DNA of 36,796 nucleotides from Gammaproteobacteria bacterium (GTDB lineage Bacteria; Pseudomonadota; Gammaproteobacteria; Burkholderiales; Burkholderiaceae_D), in contig CAJCIC010000088.1 of the NCBI GenBank assembly GCA_903970185.1, positions 1-36,796 on the forward strand. The letters are read 5' to 3'. Under the pieces are notes generated by a model. That model ran no database searches. It was not told the origin of the DNA and worked only from the letters and a program-made list of their open reading frames with translations. How positions within the stretch are numbered: the stretch's first letter is position 1; each line of letters opens with the position of its first letter. Below, piece after piece: positions 25,690-34,340 of this stretch. The position numbers and the translations under genes are program-made.

Positions 25690-25906
25690 GATCTTTCCTC
25701 ACCTCTGCGGCGCTGAAAGTTTTCTCTTGTCCCTTACGCACACGCTCAAGAGTGGCTGCGGCGAGATAGTAGTCCTCGAGTTCGTCGAGTCCCTTCGCGA
25801 CAAGCTCGCGCAAATAGTAGGCCTTAGTTCGACCCGTCTCGGAAGCAAGATGATCGAGCCGTTGTTCGGTCGCGGGATCCAGTCTTATTGAGGTGGCCAT
25901 CGGCAT
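25673..25906 (-). CDS. RelB-type antitoxin, intact orphan
   Basis: A 77-residue protein with an intact ribbon-helix-helix N-terminus ('TSIRLDPATEQRLDHLASE') and the helical C-terminal part ('GLDELEDYYLAAATLERVR' and 'FSAAEVRKDLGLEN') that normally wraps the RelE toxin. The start may be ATG 25906 or ATG 25900. Its 3' end overlaps the TTG start of the ruined toxin gene. The antitoxin frame carries no lesion although its partner has three, so it either outlived the toxin by chance or is kept for another reason, such as neutralising a related toxin elsewhere or acting as a DNA-binding repressor. Confidence 0.85.
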   Translation of the reverse strand: MPMATSIRLDPATEQRLDHLASETGRTKAYYLRELVAKGLDELEDYYLAAATLERVRKGQEKTFSAAEVRKDLGLEN

Positions 25907-25919
25907 TCAGTCCAGCTTG

Positions 25920-25940
25920 GATACATGTATTCACTGTATC
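25920..25940. promoter_or_regulatory. Possible operator upstream of RelB-type antitoxin
   Basis: GATACA-9-TGTATC dyad, with the inner 10-base palindrome ATACATGTAT at 25921-25930, about 15 bases before the antitoxin start on the minus strand. The position suits autoregulation by the RHH antitoxin. Confidence 0.4.
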
Positions 25941-26042
25941 TCTTTATTTACGCGCGTGCACTGCACACTGCCCCTCGAAGCGCCAGCTCCCCACAAGTAC
26001 GTCTTGACCACAGGTCGAAGATTCTCCGGTATCCGTGTTTTG

Positions 26043-26204
26043 GCCGGATACAAAACCGGCGATGGGGTTGCGCGCGAGCAGCCCAAAGGCGCGCTCGCTC
26101 AAGCTAAGGCGCATGAACTGGCGGGTCATGCTACTGAAGGGATGACAGCGCACTACCGGAAATCGCGCCTGGTCATCAAGGTGGACCCAGTCGAGAAGGG
26201 TTGA
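26043..26204 (+). pseudogene. C-terminal remnant of a tyrosine recombinase (phage/island integrase)
   Basis: The open frame ends with 'KAHELAGHATEGMTAHYRKS' and a short basic tail. This is the C-terminal box of tyrosine recombinases: the His/Trp-box 'LAGHAT' and the nucleophile Tyr in 'MTAHY'. Upstream, 'GYKTGDGVARE' fits the region before the second catalytic Arg, but that Arg-containing helix and the N-terminal and core parts are gone. The frame is open to 25893, but the earlier residues have no family look. It lies 55 bases from the 3' end of tRNA-Pro, the usual site for such integrases, so it marks a former integration event. Confidence 0.65.
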
Positions 26205-26219
26205 GTATTTGCCAGTATT

Positions 26220-26235
26220 AGCCAGCTGGCTTTTT
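26220..26235 (+). terminator. Palindrome followed by a T-run
   Basis: AGCCAGCTGGCT followed by TTTT, 16 bases after the integrase remnant. A second GCCAG at 26211 could pair with CTGGC to give a looped stem. It could be the old integrase terminator. Confidence 0.3.
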
Positions 26236-26259
26236 GAGGTGCTGTAACTCCTTGATTTT

Positions 26260-26336
<77 letters not shown>

Positions 26337-26376
26337 AACAGGCGAATTATACCAGCGCCACCCGCGGCTTTTCGAC

Positions 26377-26775
26377 CTACGAACGCAACAGTTCCACGAT
26401 GTCGGAAAGCTCCTTGCGCAACATGCCAGGAACAATACTTCCCTTGGTCTGGCCATTGGCTCGCGGTGCATCAACGATGACGCGATGCGTCGGCTCGTCA
26501 ACAAGCCTCGCATCGAGGCGGTTGCGTGCGCCGCTGATCGTAAAGCCCTGCTCGTAGAGCAGTTCGCGGATGCGGCGGATCAAAAGGACTTCGTGGTGTT
26601 GGTAGTAGCGCCGGTTGCCGCGTCGCTTGACCGGTTTCAGTTGCGTGAATTCCTGCTCCCAGTACCTAAGAACATGCGGCTTGACGCCGCATAGCTCGCT
26701 CACTTCTCCGATCGTGAAGTATCGCTTCGCCGGAATCGGCGGAAGCAGTTGCGATGCGGACTCGGCTTTTTGCAC
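26377..26775 (-). CDS. MerR-family transcriptional regulator
   Basis: A 132-residue protein with the MerR winged-helix start '[20 protein letters not shown]' followed by 'RYWEQEF' (about residues 18-43) and '[19 protein letters not shown]', the second wing. There is no C-terminal effector domain with metal-binding cysteines; the last 50 residues are short and helical. Such a small MerR protein directly after ihfA is a constant feature of beta- and gammaproteobacterial genomes; its target is not established. It starts at GTG 26775, 57 bases after the ihfA stop, with a poor ribosome site. Confidence 0.9.
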   Translation of the reverse strand: MQKAESASQLLPPIPAKRYFTIGEVSELCGVKPHVLRYWEQEFTQLKPVKRRGNRRYYQHHEVLLIRRIRELLYEQGFTISGARNRLDARLVDEPTHRVIVDAPRANGQTKGSIVPGMLRKELSDIVELLRS

Positions 26776-26832
26776 GGTTTGGAGTCGGAGGTGGAATCGC
26801 GGCGCAAACCGCGTCGAAGCAAGTCGGGTGGA

Positions 26833-27180
26833 CTAGGAACGCGACGATACCGCTTCGACCATCGCCTTGAGCTTCTGGCTCGCGTGGAAGGTCACAACCC
26901 GACGGGCAGTAATCGGGATCGCTTCGCCGGTCTTGGGATTGCGTCCCGGACGTTGGGGTTTGTCACGCAACTGGAAATTGCCAAAGCCGGACAGCTTGAC
27001 GCTGTCACCGCGCTGGAGTGCAAAGCGAATTTCCTCAAAAAATGTTTCAACCATGTCCTTCGCCTCACGCTTGTTCAGACCGACGCGTTCGAACAGCAGG
27101 TCGGCAAGTTCCGCCTTGGTAAGGGTCGCGGGGGTGGGCGTGGAAGCTGGCTGCGAGTACGCGAGCGCTGAGGTCGCCAT
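26833..27180 (-). CDS. ihfA: Integration host factor subunit alpha
   Basis: 115 residues. The core '[20 protein letters not shown]', '[14 protein letters not shown]' and '[20 protein letters not shown]' is IHF-alpha, with the DNA-intercalating Pro in 'GRNPKTGE'. IHF bends DNA sharply and assists recombination, replication and transcription. The protein has a roughly 19-residue Ala/Ser/Pro/Thr-rich N-terminal extension compared with E. coli IhfA. ATG at 27180 is preceded by AAGGAAG. It follows pheT, as usual; in E. coli ihfA is co-transcribed with pheST. Confidence 0.96.
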   Translation of the reverse strand: MATSALAYSQPASTPTPATLTKAELADLLFERVGLNKREAKDMVETFFEEIRFALQRGDSVKLSGFGNFQLRDKPQRPGRNPKTGEAIPITARRVVTFHASQKLKAMVEAVSSRS

Positions 27181-27255
27181 GTTTTCTACTTCCTTCAGGT
27201 CTAGATCGCGCATAGAAGAATGAAGTCGGTGTTCAAGCGGGCATCACATAAGGCT

Positions 27256-29673
27256 TTATCGGGGGTGCGCATCGAAGGTTTCCTGTAACGCAGCCACGAT
27301 TCGAGCCATTGCCAATTCGATCTGCTCGTCGCTTAGGGTCTGTCGAGTATCTTGCAAGGTGAATCTAAAGGCAAGGCTTTTCTCATTATCTTTCAATCCC
27401 TTACCACGGTATTCGTCAAAAAGGTTGACGTCGCGCACGATCGCCAAAGGCGCCTCGGAGGCCCGCAGGGAGGCAATTTTGCTCAAAAGCTGGCCGACAG
27501 GTAAGGAACTTTGCACAACCAGCGCCAGATCGCGGGTTACCGCCGGAAACTTCGGGATTTCGGCCAATTGCGGCATCTCCAAAGCGAGCAGCGCCGCCGC
27601 GTCGACTTCGAACAACACCGGCGCTTCCGGCAGTTCGTATTTTTGCAGCAGCCGGGGATGCAATTCGCCCAGCCAGCCAATGGCGCGGCCACCGAGCAAC
27701 ACCCTGGCGGAGCGGCCAGGATGCAAGGCCGGATGCTCGGCCTTTTGAAATTCGGCGACGCGCGGCAAAAGCAGATTGTCGAGGTCGCGCTTGACATCGA
27801 AAAAGTCGACGATGCGGGCCGGAACGCCCCATTGATCATCGAGCGCCTGGCCATAGGCGAGCGCGGAGACGCGTAGCGGTTGCGCGATGCCTTTGACCGC
27901 GAGCGCACCGTCAGCCAGGGTCTCGTCGCGTAGATAGACCTTGGCAACTTCAAAAACGCGTATGCGCGACGCCTTGCGATTCAGGTTGTAGCGCACGTTG
28001 GCAATCAGCGAGCCGATCAGTGACGAGCGCATGACAGCCAGCGGGCTTGCAATCGGATTGAGCAGCGGGATCGGATTGTCCTCGCCGGAAAAGTCGAGTT
28101 CCCAGTCGCGCTCGACAAAACTGAAGTTCATGACTTCCTGGTAGTCGCTTGCTGCAAGGCGCAAGGCGAGATCGAACGGTGTGCGCTTGAGTTCGCTTTG
28201 CGCAAGCGTCGTGTGCCGCGCGACGGGCAGATGCGCAGGAATGCGCTCGAAACCATAGCAGCGCGCGACTTCCTCGATCAGATCTTCCTCGATGGCAATG
28301 TCAAAGCGGTAGCTGGGCGCAGTCACCGTATAGACATCGCCTTCGCGGCTGAAGCCGAACTGAAGGCGGGTGAAGATATCCTCGACGTCGTGAGGCAGGA
28401 CGGTCACGCCCAGCACCTTGATCGCGCGCGACAAGCGCATCTTGACCGGCGCGACCCTGGGCATGTTGGGGGCCTGATCGTCGATCGGACCGGCCTTGCC
28501 GCCGCAGATGTCAAGGATCAGGCGCGTGATGCGTTCGAGATGCAACACGGTGGTCGCGGCATCGACACCGCGCTCGAAGCGGTGCGCGGCGTCGGTCGAG
28601 AAATTGAAGCGCCGCGCCCGACCCTGAATCGCTTCGGGCCACCAGAACGCCGCCTCGAGATAGATGTCGGTGGTATCGAGCGTGACCGCGCTGGCCTCCC
28701 CGCCCATGATGCCGGCAAGGCTTTCAAGGCCGTCAGCAGTGGCAATCACGCCGACGCTGGCGTCGACCTCGATCGTGTTGCCGTTGAGAAGCTCAAGGCG
28801 CTCGCCAGGTTTTCCCCAGCGCACCTCGATGCCGCCCGAAATCTTCCTGAGATCGAAAACGTGCGTCGGGCGGCCCAGTTCGAGCATGACGTAATTGGAG
28901 ATATCGACGAGCGCGCTGATGCTGCGCTGGCCACTTTTTGCCAAGCGCTCGATCATCCATGCCGGCGTCGCCGCACGCGCGTTGACACCGCGCACGATGC
29001 GTCCGGAGAAGCGACCGCACAGGTCGGACGCCGTGAGGGTGACGGCAAGCCGGTCATCGATTTCCGGCGCCACAGGCTCGATGTGAAGGGGTTTGAGCGG
29101 ACACGGCGCAAGCGCCGAGACTTCGCGGGCGATACCGTATACCGACAGGCAATCGGCCTTGTTCGGCGTCAGCTTGACGGTGATGACGTGATCATCGAGG
29201 TGCAAGACGTCGCGCACCGCGGCGCCAAGCGGCGCATCTGCCGCGAGTTCGAGAAGGCCGCCGTGATCATCGGAAAGCTTCAGTTCGCGCGCCGAACAAA
29301 GCATGCCTTCGCTGGCCACACCGCGCATGGTTGCCGCCTTGATGACAAACGGCTCAGCGCTGCCCTCTGCCGGTGGCAGTTCGGCCCCGATCAGCGCACA
29401 TGGCACGCGCATGCCAACGCGCACATTCGGTGCACCACAGACGATCGACAGGCGTGCACTGGCGCCGACATCGACCTCGCAGATGTTGAGCCGATCTGCA
29501 TTGGGATGGCGCGTCACCGAGAAAATTTCTCCGACCACGACGTCGGAGAACGGCGGCGCGGCCGCGCGCATCTCCTCGACCTCGAGCCCGCCCATGGTCA
29601 GCAGGTGCGCAAGCGCTTCACTGTCGATGGGCGGGTCGGCGAAGTCGCGCAGCCAGAGTTCTGAAAATTGCAT
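27256..29673 (-). CDS. pheT: Phenylalanyl-tRNA synthetase beta subunit
   Basis: 805 residues, the normal length. It begins 'MQFSELWLRDFADPPIDSE'. An EMAP-like tRNA-binding domain follows ('VVGEIFSVTRHPNADRLNIC'), then B3/B4 editing and B5 domains, a catalytic-like domain without activity ('FSFVERDWELDFSG'), and a C-terminal anticodon-binding ferredoxin-like fold ('PKFPAVTRDLALVV'). It pairs with PheS as an alpha2-beta2 enzyme. ATG 29673 is the family start; the frame is open 50 codons further upstream without family sequence. It lies 19 bases after pheS. Confidence 0.97.
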   Translation of the reverse strand: MQFSELWLRDFADPPIDSEALAHLLTMGGLEVEEMRAAAPPFSDVVVGEIFSVTRHPNADRLNICEVDVGASARLSIVCGAPNVRVGMRVPCALIGAELPPAEGSAEPFVIKAATMRGVASEGMLCSARELKLSDDHGGLLELAADAPLGAAVRDVLHLDDHVITVKLTPNKADCLSVYGIAREVSALAPCPLKPLHIEPVAPEIDDRLAVTLTASDLCGRFSGRIVRGVNARAATPAWMIERLAKSGQRSISALVDISNYVMLELGRPTHVFDLRKISGGIEVRWGKPGERLELLNGNTIEVDASVGVIATADGLESLAGIMGGEASAVTLDTTDIYLEAAFWWPEAIQGRARRFNFSTDAAHRFERGVDAATTVLHLERITRLILDICGGKAGPIDDQAPNMPRVAPVKMRLSRAIKVLGVTVLPHDVEDIFTRLQFGFSREGDVYTVTAPSYRFDIAIEEDLIEEVARCYGFERIPAHLPVARHTTLAQSELKRTPFDLALRLAASDYQEVMNFSFVERDWELDFSGEDNPIPLLNPIASPLAVMRSSLIGSLIANVRYNLNRKASRIRVFEVAKVYLRDETLADGALAVKGIAQPLRVSALAYGQALDDQWGVPARIVDFFDVKRDLDNLLLPRVAEFQKAEHPALHPGRSARVLLGGRAIGWLGELHPRLLQKYELPEAPVLFEVDAAALLALEMPQLAEIPKFPAVTRDLALVVQSSLPVGQLLSKIASLRASEAPLAIVRDVNLFDEYRGKGLKDNEKSLAFRFTLQDTRQTLSDEQIELAMARIVAALQETFDAHPR

Positions 29674-29692
29674 GGGGTCCCGAAAAAGGGGG

Positions 29693-30709
29693 TCAGGCGA
29701 ACTGGCGCAAAAAGCGCAGGTCGCCCTCGTAGAAAAGGCGCAGGTCGGTAATGCCGTAGCGCAGCATGGCGAGCCGCTCGATGCCGCTGCCAAAGGCAAA
29801 GCCCATGTAACTTTCGGGATCAAGGCCCATGTTGCGCACCACGCTCGGATGAACCTGGCCCGAGCCCGAAATTTCGAGCCAGCGCCCCTTCAGGGGCCCG
29901 GAGCTAAACGCCATGTCGATCTCGGCAGATGGCTCGGTAAAGGGGAAGAACGACGGCCGAAAACGCACCTTCAGGTCTTCGGTCTCGAAAAAGCGCTGCA
30001 GAAAAGTGGTGTACACGCCCTTCAGGTCGGCAAACGATATCGCCTCGTCGATCCACAGGCCCTCGACCTGGTGGAACATCGGCGAATGCGTCGCATCCGA
30101 ATCGACGCGATAGGTACGCCCGGGCGCGATGACCTTGATCGGCGGCGTGTGCATGCGCGCATATCGCACCTGCATCGGGCTGGTATGCGGCCTCAGGTTG
30201 TAAAACAGCCCGCTGCTGTCACGGTAATCGACATAGAAGGTATCTTGCATCGAACGCGCCGGATGATTCTCGGGATTGTTCAATGCCGTAAAGCTCATCC
30301 AGTCGCTTTCGATTTCCGGACCATCGGCAACATCAAAGCCCATCGAGCGGAAGATCTCCTCGATGCGATGCCAGGTCCGCGTCACCGGATGCAGGCCGGT
30401 CATGGCGCGACCGCGCCCGGGCAGCGTCACGTCGATGGCTTCCTCGTCGAGGCGCTTTTGCATGTGCAGATCGGCAAGCGCCTGGCGGCGCTCGTGCAAC
30501 AGCGCTTCGATGGCTTCCTTGGCGCGGTTGATGCGCGCGCCCTCGGTCTTGCGCAAGGCGGGATCGAGCTTGCCAACCGCCTTGAGCTTCTCGGTAAGAA
30601 CGCCCGACTTGCCCAGAAACCGCGCCTTCTCGTTTTCAAGGGTGGCGCCATCGGCCGCGTTCTGAAATGCGGCACGGGCATTTGCCACGAGGTCTTCGAG
30701 TTCACTCAT
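29693..30709 (-). CDS. pheS: Phenylalanyl-tRNA synthetase alpha subunit
   Basis: 338 residues with the N-terminal coiled coil (residues 1-90), class-II motif 1/2 region ('[20 protein letters not shown]', '[20 protein letters not shown]') and motif 3 at the end ('[18 protein letters not shown]'). This subunit carries the catalytic site that charges tRNA-Phe. It lies between rplT and pheT. A hairpin in the 96-base gap after rplT may control read-through. Confidence 0.97.
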   Translation of the reverse strand: MSELEDLVANARAAFQNAADGATLENEKARFLGKSGVLTEKLKAVGKLDPALRKTEGARINRAKEAIEALLHERRQALADLHMQKRLDEEAIDVTLPGRGRAMTGLHPVTRTWHRIEEIFRSMGFDVADGPEIESDWMSFTALNNPENHPARSMQDTFYVDYRDSSGLFYNLRPHTSPMQVRYARMHTPPIKVIAPGRTYRVDSDATHSPMFHQVEGLWIDEAISFADLKGVYTTFLQRFFETEDLKVRFRPSFFPFTEPSAEIDMAFSSGPLKGRWLEISGSGQVHPSVVRNMGLDPESYMGFAFGSGIERLAMLRYGITDLRLFYEGDLRFLRQFA

Positions 30710-30741
30710 ATGTGCTGCTAGTGGGGCATGTTCTTAACGAA

Positions 30742-30763
30742 ACGGGGCCCCGCAAGGCCCCGT
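30742..30763 (-). terminator. Hairpin between rplT and pheS
   Basis: On the minus strand ACGGGGCC, a 6-base loop, then GGCCCCGT followed by TTCGTT. The 8-bp stem is strong but the T-run is poor, so it is a partial terminator or attenuator candidate upstream of pheST. In E. coli pheST is controlled by attenuation with a Phe-rich leader peptide; I see no such leader here. Confidence 0.5.
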
Positions 30764-30805
30764 GGTGTTGCGCGCTCATCGAACGGGCGCGATGCGCCCT
30801 CGACC

Positions 30806-31165
30806 TTATGCGGCGATCGAAGCCTTGACCTGGCTTACGATCGATGCAAACGCAGGCTTGTCCATCACCGCCATATCGGCCAGCACCTTGCGATCGAGTT
30901 CGATCGATGCCTTCTTAAGACCCGCGATAAAGACGCTGTAGGTCATGTCGTGCTCGCGCACGGCAGCGTTGATGCGGGTGATCCAGAGCGCGCGGAAAAC
31001 GCGCTTCTTGTTGCGACGGTCGCGATAGGCGTACTGGCCTGCGCGCATCACCGCTTCCTTGGCGATGCGATAGACCGCGTTGCGGCGGCCGCGGAAACCC
31101 TTGGCCTGATCGAGGACCTTCTTGTGGCGGGCGCGTGCCGTTACACCCCGTTTGACTCTTGGCAT
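30806..31165 (-). CDS. rplT: Ribosomal protein bL20
   Basis: 119 residues, '[20 protein letters not shown]' at the start and '[19 protein letters not shown]' in the C-terminal domain, both diagnostic. It is an early-assembly protein of the 50S subunit and, in E. coli, the repressor of its own operon. An AAGGAG ribosome site lies just before the ATG. It follows rpmI after 23 bases. Confidence 0.98.
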   Translation of the reverse strand: MPRVKRGVTARARHKKVLDQAKGFRGRRNAVYRIAKEAVMRAGQYAYRDRRNKKRVFRALWITRINAAVREHDMTYSVFIAGLKKASIELDRKVLADMAVMDKPAFASIVSQVKASIAA

Positions 31166-31188
31166 GATGGCTCCTTAAGTGTGGGTGG

Positions 31189-31386
31189 TCAGGCGTAGGG
31201 CAGCATGGCTCGCACGCTGTTCATGTTGGTTTCATGAACGGCGGCCGATCCGCGCAGCTGGCGCTTGTTCTTGGTGGTCTTCTTGGTCAGGATGTGACGC
31301 TTGAAAGCCTGACCGCGCTTGACGGTCCCGCCAGCGCGCACCACAAAGCGCTTCGCAGCGCTTTTCTTGGTCTTCATCTTCGGCAT
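31189..31386 (-). CDS. rpmI: Ribosomal protein bL35
   Basis: 65 residues starting '[20 protein letters not shown]' with '[16 protein letters not shown]' in the middle. It is a basic 50S protein. GGAG lies 5 bases before the ATG. In E. coli the infC-rpmI region folds into the L20 operator; here the 160-base gap before rpmI contains a stable hairpin (31480-31505). Confidence 0.97.
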   Translation of the reverse strand: MPKMKTKKSAAKRFVVRAGGTVKRGQAFKRHILTKKTTKNKRQLRGSAAVHETNMNSVRAMLPYA

Positions 31387-31479
31387 GACAACTCCATTTT
31401 TTTTGATACATCACAAAGGCGCCGGCGTGAGCCGAACTTTGGGAGCCCTTGCAAGGCTTGTTTCGACCTGACTGCATAA

Positions 31480-31505
31480 CGTGACCCAGGGTCGGCTGGG
31501 TCACG
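31480..31505 (-). promoter_or_regulatory. Hairpin between infC and rpmI
   Basis: CGTGACCC, a 10-base loop, GGGTCACG: a perfect 8-bp dyad 43 bases after the infC stop and about 94 bases before the rpmI start. There is no T-run, so it is not a standard terminator. It could be part of an L20-binding leader or an mRNA-stability element. Confidence 0.45.
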
Positions 31506-31510
31506 CACTA

Positions 31511-31550
31511 CCTGATGCTGCCTGATGCTGCTTGATGCTACTGGATGCTA
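31511..31550. repeat. Four tandem 10-bp repeats at the infC 3' end
   Basis: Plus-strand units CCTGATGCTG, CCTGATGCTG, CTTGATGCTA, CTGGATGCTA run without gaps and end exactly at the infC stop codon (TAG on the minus strand, 31548-31550). Two units are identical and the others differ at two or three positions. Confidence 0.8.
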
Positions 31551-32069
31551 CTTTTTCTTCTTGGGCGCCAGGACCATGATCATCTGGCGTCCTTCCATCT
31601 TCGGAAACTGTTCGACCTGTCCATACGGCTCGAGCTCGTTTCTCACCCGCTCAAGCAGCCTTGCACCGATTTCCTGGTGCGCCATTTCGCGACCGCGAAA
31701 ACGCAACGTCACTTTGGTCTTGTCGCCCTCTTCCAGAAAGCGGATCAGATTGCGTACCTTGATGGTGTAGTCACCTTCATCGGTACCCGGCCGGAACTTG
31801 ATTTCCTTGACCTGGATAATCTTCTGCTTGAGCTTGGCCTCATGGGCCTTCTTCTGCTCCTGGTACTTGAACTTGCCGTAGTCCATCAGGCGGCACACCG
31901 GGGGGTCCGCCTGCGGTGCAATTTCAACCAGATCGACATCCTTCTCTTCGGACAGGCGAACGGCTTCGGCAAGTTTGACAATTCCCAACGGCTCGTTATC
32001 GACTCCCACGAGACGCACTTCCAGTGCGTTGATTTCTCCGTTCAGACGATGCGGTTTATCTGTAGCGAT
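31548..32069 (-). CDS. infC: Translation initiation factor IF-3, probable ATC start
   Basis: 173 residues if started at ATC 32069: '[20 protein letters not shown]', the standard IF-3 N-terminus, followed by '[19 protein letters not shown]' and the C-terminal domain ending in four lysines. No ATG, GTG or TTG in frame gives the full N-terminus; GTG at 32018 would lose 17 conserved residues. GGAG lies 8 bases before the ATC. infC of E. coli uses the rare ATT start, which IF-3 itself discriminates against, giving autoregulation; the same logic is expected here. IF-3 keeps 30S subunits free and checks the start codon. It follows thrS after 38 bases. Confidence 0.95.
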   Translation of the reverse strand: MATDKPHRLNGEINALEVRLVGVDNEPLGIVKLAEAVRLSEEKDVDLVEIAPQADPPVCRLMDYGKFKYQEQKKAHEAKLKQKIIQVKEIKFRPGTDEGDYTIKVRNLIRFLEEGDKTKVTLRFRGREMAHQEIGARLLERVRNELEPYGQVEQFPKMEGRQMIMVLAPKKKK

Positions 32070-32107
32070 AGTTAAAACTCCAAAGGATTGAAAACAAGCC
32101 GTGCGGT

Positions 32108-34030
32108 CTACGCGATGGAGCGATCTCGGCGTGCATCCACGTCAGTTCTGAGCAGATTCACGAAATCAGCCTGGGGCATCACCCCCAGGTCCACGCCCCC
32201 GCGGGCACGCACGGCAACGGACGACGCATGCTTCTCCTTGTCGCCAACGACGAGGATAAAGGGAACCTTTTGCATGCTGTGTTCCCGGATTTTATAGGGA
32301 ATCTTCTCGTTGCGCAAATCGCTCTCAACCCTAAAGCCTTGTTTTTTCAGGTTTAGTGTCACTTCGGCGACATAATCGGCCTGGGCCTCGGAAATGTTGC
32401 AAACGACCGCCTGCACGGGCGCAAGCCAGGCCGGCATGGCGCCGCCGTAATGCTCAAGCAGCATGCCGATGAAACGCTCCATCGAGCCCACAATCGCCCG
32501 GTGCAGCATCACCGGCACGTGGCGCGCGTTGTCTTCGCCGACATACTCCGCGCCAAGGCGTTCTGGCATGGAGAAATCGAGCTGCATCGTGCCGAGCTGC
32601 CAGGGGCGGCCTAGCGAATCCTTCAGCGTGTATTCGATTTTCGGGCCGTAGAAGGCGCCTTCCCCCGGGGAAACCGAGTATTCGCAGCCGGAACGCTCAA
32701 GCGAGGCGATGAGCGCGGCTTCGGCGCGATCCCAAAGCTCGTCATCGCCCACGCGCTGCTCGGGGCGCGTGGCGACCTTGTAGATGATGCTGTCAAAGCC
32801 GAAGTCGCGGTAGACCCGCTGCAACAGCGCCGTGTACGCGATGCACTCCGACAGGATCTGGTCTTCGGTACAGAAGATGTGGCCATCGTCTTGCGTGAAG
32901 CCGCGCACGCGCATGATGCCGTGCAGCGCACCCGAGGGTTCGTTGCGGTGGCACTGGCCGAATTCGCCATAGCGCAGGGGCAGGTCGCGATAGCTGCGCA
33001 GTTGCGACTTGTAAATCAGGATATGGCCGGGACAGTTCATCGGCTTGAGCGCGTAGCTGCGATTTTCCGATTCGGTGACGAACATGTAGTCGCGAAAATT
33101 CTGCCAGTGGCCGCTCAATTCCCAGAGATGGCGCGACAGGATCTGCGGACCTTTCACTTCCATGTAGCCATTGTCCTGGTAGACGCGGCGCATGTACTGC
33201 TCGACCTGCTGCCAGATGGCCCAGCCCTTGGGATGCCAGAAGACGAGACCCGGCGCGTCTTCCTCGATATGAAACAGGTCGAGCTGGCGGCCGAGCTTTC
33301 TGTGATCGCGCTTTTCTGCCTCGTCGAGCATGTGCAGGTAGGCATCCTGGTCCTCCTTCCTGGCCCAGGCCGTGCCATAGATACGTTGCAGCATCTCGTT
33401 TTTCGAATCGCCACGCCAGTACGCGCCCGACACGCGCATCAGCTTGAAGACCTTCAGCCGTCCCGTCGAGGGCACGTGCGGTCCGCGGCACAAGTCGATG
33501 AAATCGCCTTCGCGATAAAGCGAGATGGGCTGCTCGGCGGGAATCGCGGCGATGATTTCGGCCTTGTACTTCTCGCCGATCGACGCGAAGAACCTGACGG
33601 CGTCATCGCGTTCCCAGACCTCGCGCGACACCGGGATGTCGGCCTTGGCCAAGGCGGCCATGCGCGCCTCGATGGCGGCCAGATCCTCGGGCGTGAACGG
33701 TCGCTTGTAGGAGAAATCGTAATAAAAGCCGTTCTCGATGACAGGACCGATGGTCACTTGCGCGTCAGGGAAGAGCTCCTTCACGGCGTAGGCAAGAAGG
33801 TGCGCCGTGGAATGGCGAATCAGATCCAGGCCGTCAGGGTCACGCTCGGTAATGATCGCGAGCCTGGCATCGTGATCGATGATGTGGCTGGTATCGACGA
33901 GGGCGCCATCGATCTTGCCCCCCAGGGCAGCCTTGGCAAGGCCCGGGCCGATCGATGCAGCCACCCCTGCCACCGAAATGGGGGCGTCATAGACGCGTTT
34001 GGAGCCGTCGGGAAGTTCGATATTGATCAT
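32108..34030 (-). CDS. thrS: Threonyl-tRNA synthetase
   Basis: 640 residues, full length. An N-terminal TGS domain comes first, then the editing domain with '[17 protein letters not shown]' (HxxxH) and the distal '[10 protein letters not shown]'. The class-II core has the zinc Cys in '[13 protein letters not shown]', motif 2 '[15 protein letters not shown]' and motif 3 '[20 protein letters not shown]', and an anticodon-binding domain ends the protein. It charges tRNA-Thr and removes mis-attached serine. It heads the translation block. A terminator-like hairpin ends 19 bases before the ATG, which has no clear Shine-Dalgarno sequence, suggesting expression control in the leader. Confidence 0.98.
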   Translation of the reverse strand: MINIELPDGSKRVYDAPISVAGVAASIGPGLAKAALGGKIDGALVDTSHIIDHDARLAIITERDPDGLDLIRHSTAHLLAYAVKELFPDAQVTIGPVIENGFYYDFSYKRPFTPEDLAAIEARMAALAKADIPVSREVWERDDAVRFFASIGEKYKAEIIAAIPAEQPISLYREGDFIDLCRGPHVPSTGRLKVFKLMRVSGAYWRGDSKNEMLQRIYGTAWARKEDQDAYLHMLDEAEKRDHRKLGRQLDLFHIEEDAPGLVFWHPKGWAIWQQVEQYMRRVYQDNGYMEVKGPQILSRHLWELSGHWQNFRDYMFVTESENRSYALKPMNCPGHILIYKSQLRSYRDLPLRYGEFGQCHRNEPSGALHGIMRVRGFTQDDGHIFCTEDQILSECIAYTALLQRVYRDFGFDSIIYKVATRPEQRVGDDELWDRAEAALIASLERSGCEYSVSPGEGAFYGPKIEYTLKDSLGRPWQLGTMQLDFSMPERLGAEYVGEDNARHVPVMLHRAIVGSMERFIGMLLEHYGGAMPAWLAPVQAVVCNISEAQADYVAEVTLNLKKQGFRVESDLRNEKIPYKIREHSMQKVPFILVVGDKEKHASSVAVRARGGVDLGVMPQADFVNLLRTDVDARRDRSIA

Positions 34031-34049
34031 GATTTCGAGAAAGGCAATA

Positions 34050-34076
34050 AAAAAGCGCGGACGTGCCGCGCTTTTT
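34050..34076 (-). terminator. Terminator-like hairpin just upstream of thrS
   Basis: AAAAAGCGCGG, 5-base loop, CCGCGCTTTTT: an 11-bp perfect stem with T-runs on both strands, so it could stop transcription in either direction. On the minus strand it lies only 19 bases before the thrS start, so either thrS has a promoter inside this small space or the hairpin acts as an attenuator or operator in the thrS leader. Confidence 0.75.
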
Positions 34077-34083
34077 CAATTTG

Positions 34084-34103
34084 GCGAGCAAAGGCTTGCT
34101 CGC
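34084..34103. other. Inverted repeat in the thrS upstream region
   Basis: GCGAGCAA, 4-base loop, TTGCTCGC: a perfect 8-bp stem next to the terminator-like hairpin. The two would form neighbouring stems in a thrS leader transcript. Confidence 0.5.
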
Positions 34104-34208
34104 ACGCGGGCGCGGCGACTAGGTCGAGAATTGCTCCGATGGAGTTCGCGGTGTCATAACCATGCTGCCCGGGCCCTTTCTATCGCCATGCAGTAAATAT
34201 CGAGTTGC

Positions 34209-34228
34209 GCTGCACCTTTTGGTGCAGC
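34209..34228. other. Inverted repeat in the thrS/peptidase gap
   Basis: GCTGCACC-TTTT-GGTGCAGC, a perfect 8-bp stem with a 4-base loop, about 110 bases after the peptidase stop. There is no T-run after the stem on either strand. The whole gap 34031-34340 holds only the three hairpins listed and no ORF I believe in. Confidence 0.5.
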
Positions 34229-34340
34229 AAGCGAGCCACTAATGCTAGGCAAAACACCCGATTCTGTCAAATGCAATGCTCCGGCGGCAGCTCCAAGTCT
34301 TCCCTGCACGGAATGTGCAGGCCATAGCGGACTGTCCCAA

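Noticed and set aside
28198..29664. Long plus-strand open frame (488 codons) opposite pheT
   Set aside because: It is a shadow of a G+C-rich coding strand; pheT is unmistakable and the antisense product resembles no family.
32879..34159. Long plus-strand open frame opposite thrS
   Set aside because: Shadow of thrS with no recognisable domains.
34160..34195. Possible thrS leader peptide on the minus strand (MAIERARAAWL)
   Set aside because: It contains no threonine codons, so a classical Thr attenuator is not supported.
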